Origin: Ischnura elegans
Taxonomy: Eukaryota > Arthropoda > Insecta > Odonata > Coenagrionidae
Assembly (NCBI RefSeq): GCF_921293095.1
Contig: NC_060257.1
Coordinates: 57,696,968-57,760,967, forward strand
DNA length: 64,000 nucleotides
Reading direction: 5' to 3'
How positions within the stretch are numbered: the first letter of the stretch is position 1; each line of letters starts with the position of its first letter. The notes under the pieces were generated by a model. That model was not told where the DNA came from. It worked only from the letters and a program-made list of their open reading frames with translations, and made no database searches. This document shows positions 63,215 through 64,000 of this stretch, piece by piece. The translations under genes and the position numbers were made by a program.

Positions 63215-63865
63215 TTTATGTCTTGATTATAATGTATAAATGCATAATGCGCTGCCAGTGTTTGGGACCCTCATGAAAAAGGCTTAATAACAGAGTTAGA
63301 ACGCGTGCAAAGAAGAGCTGCCAGGTATGTGAAAGGTCGTTACGATAGTCTTGTTAGTGTAACTGACCTCTTACATAAACTCGGATGGGAATCTCTGTCG
63401 GACCGTAGATTGAAAAATAGACTAAACCTTTTAGATAAATTCAAGAGCAGTGTCTTTTCTGACGAAGTTAACCATATCTTGCGGACGCCAACGTACTACG
63501 GAAGATCAGATCATATAAATAAAATAAGAGAGATAGATTGCAGAACAGACAGATTCCGAATGTCATTTTTTCCACGATCAATAAGAGATTATAACGGCAG
63601 CAATAGAACGCGTAAATAGATTGCATGACTTGTAGTGTAGCCTACTAACCTATGTAAAACTTACTGCATGTTTCTGAATTTCTATTCTATATTCTATTTC
63701 TAACAGCATATAGTAGTATAGTTTGTTATTATACGGGACGTTTCTTGGACGGTGTGGTGTGCATGTGGGAGTCCAAATGCATGCTGCATGCTGGTGATTG
63801 ATCACCCCCTGCCAAACACCCTAGAGGTGGCTCGCAGGGTAATTTGTAGATGTTGTAGATGAATG
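63215..63865 (+). pseudogene. LINE C-terminus and 3' UTR
   Basis: Reads QRRAARYVKGRYDSLVSVT, LLHKLGWESLSDRRLKNRL and TDRFRMSFFPRSIRDYN, then stop at 63617 and a 3' UTR with GCATGCTGGTGATTGATCAC and a GTAGATGTTGTAGATGAATG tail. The frame is open from 63305 but truncated upstream; a different subfamily from the copy at 29860. Confidence 0.75.
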
Positions 63866-64000
63866 TCTAAATCGGGAAATAGTGATGGATATTGTCAAGT
63901 TGTTTTGCAATTAATAGTGTAAATTTTTGTCTGACTTTTAGCTTATCTGACTGATAACTTTTCATGAGTTGGTGATGTCAATAGATTTCCAGTTACTTGA

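Noticed and set aside
1-64000. CRISPR array, prokaryotic operon, phage or insertion sequence
   Set aside because: No regular spacers and no operonic coding; introns, ZAD and LINE/Penelope content show a eukaryotic genome.

Overview
This is eukaryotic nuclear DNA. It is AT-rich, its genes are split by long introns, and more than half of the readable non-coding sequence is transposon debris. The ZAD (zinc-finger-associated domain) gene, an FR47-type GLYAT-like gene of the insect pattern, mariner, pogo-like and PIF/Harbinger-like MITEs, RTE/CR1-like LINE tails and Penelope-like elements together point to an arthropod, most likely an insect with a large genome. The sequence alone does not give a species.

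Two protein-coding loci can be built exon by exon. They lie head to head, with about 7.5 kb between their start codons. On the minus strand (33028 down to 8361) is a ZAD-C2H2 zinc-finger locus. It has two ZAD exons (33028-32897, 32674-32531), then an acidic exon (29381-29100) and a five-finger terminal exon (19573-18833). Further downstream come a second acidic exon (11796-11512) and a second terminal exon with eight fingers (9140-8361). All internal junctions are phase 0 and I find no second ZAD, so the simplest reading is one ZAD module with two alternative acidic-plus-finger cassettes. On the plus strand (40581-58562) is a four-exon gene for a 282-residue glycine N-acyltransferase-like protein with a C-terminal FR47/GNAT domain.

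Region by region: 0-4.1 kb is nested MITE, mariner and LINE debris, including a 500-bp foldback. 4.1-8.3 kb is mostly unassigned 3' flank of the zinc-finger locus. 8.4-33 kb is that locus, with MITEs and two Penelope-like elements in its introns. 33-40.5 kb is the intergenic space, with a LINE copy, direct repeats and GGCG-type MITEs. 40.6-58.6 kb is the GLYAT-like gene, with inverted-repeat elements very close to exons 2, 3 and 4 and a 2.5-kb foldback complex in intron 3. 58.6-64 kb is 3' flank with more MITEs, an inverted copy of an intron-1 repeat, and two LINE ends.

The repeats show a clear relative history. A 660-bp MITE (family A here) sits inside two other families (B and C), so it is the younger. 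Two of its four near-complete copies keep a combined E-box/CRE-like palindrome. Family letters (A-Z) are labels used only in this annotation.
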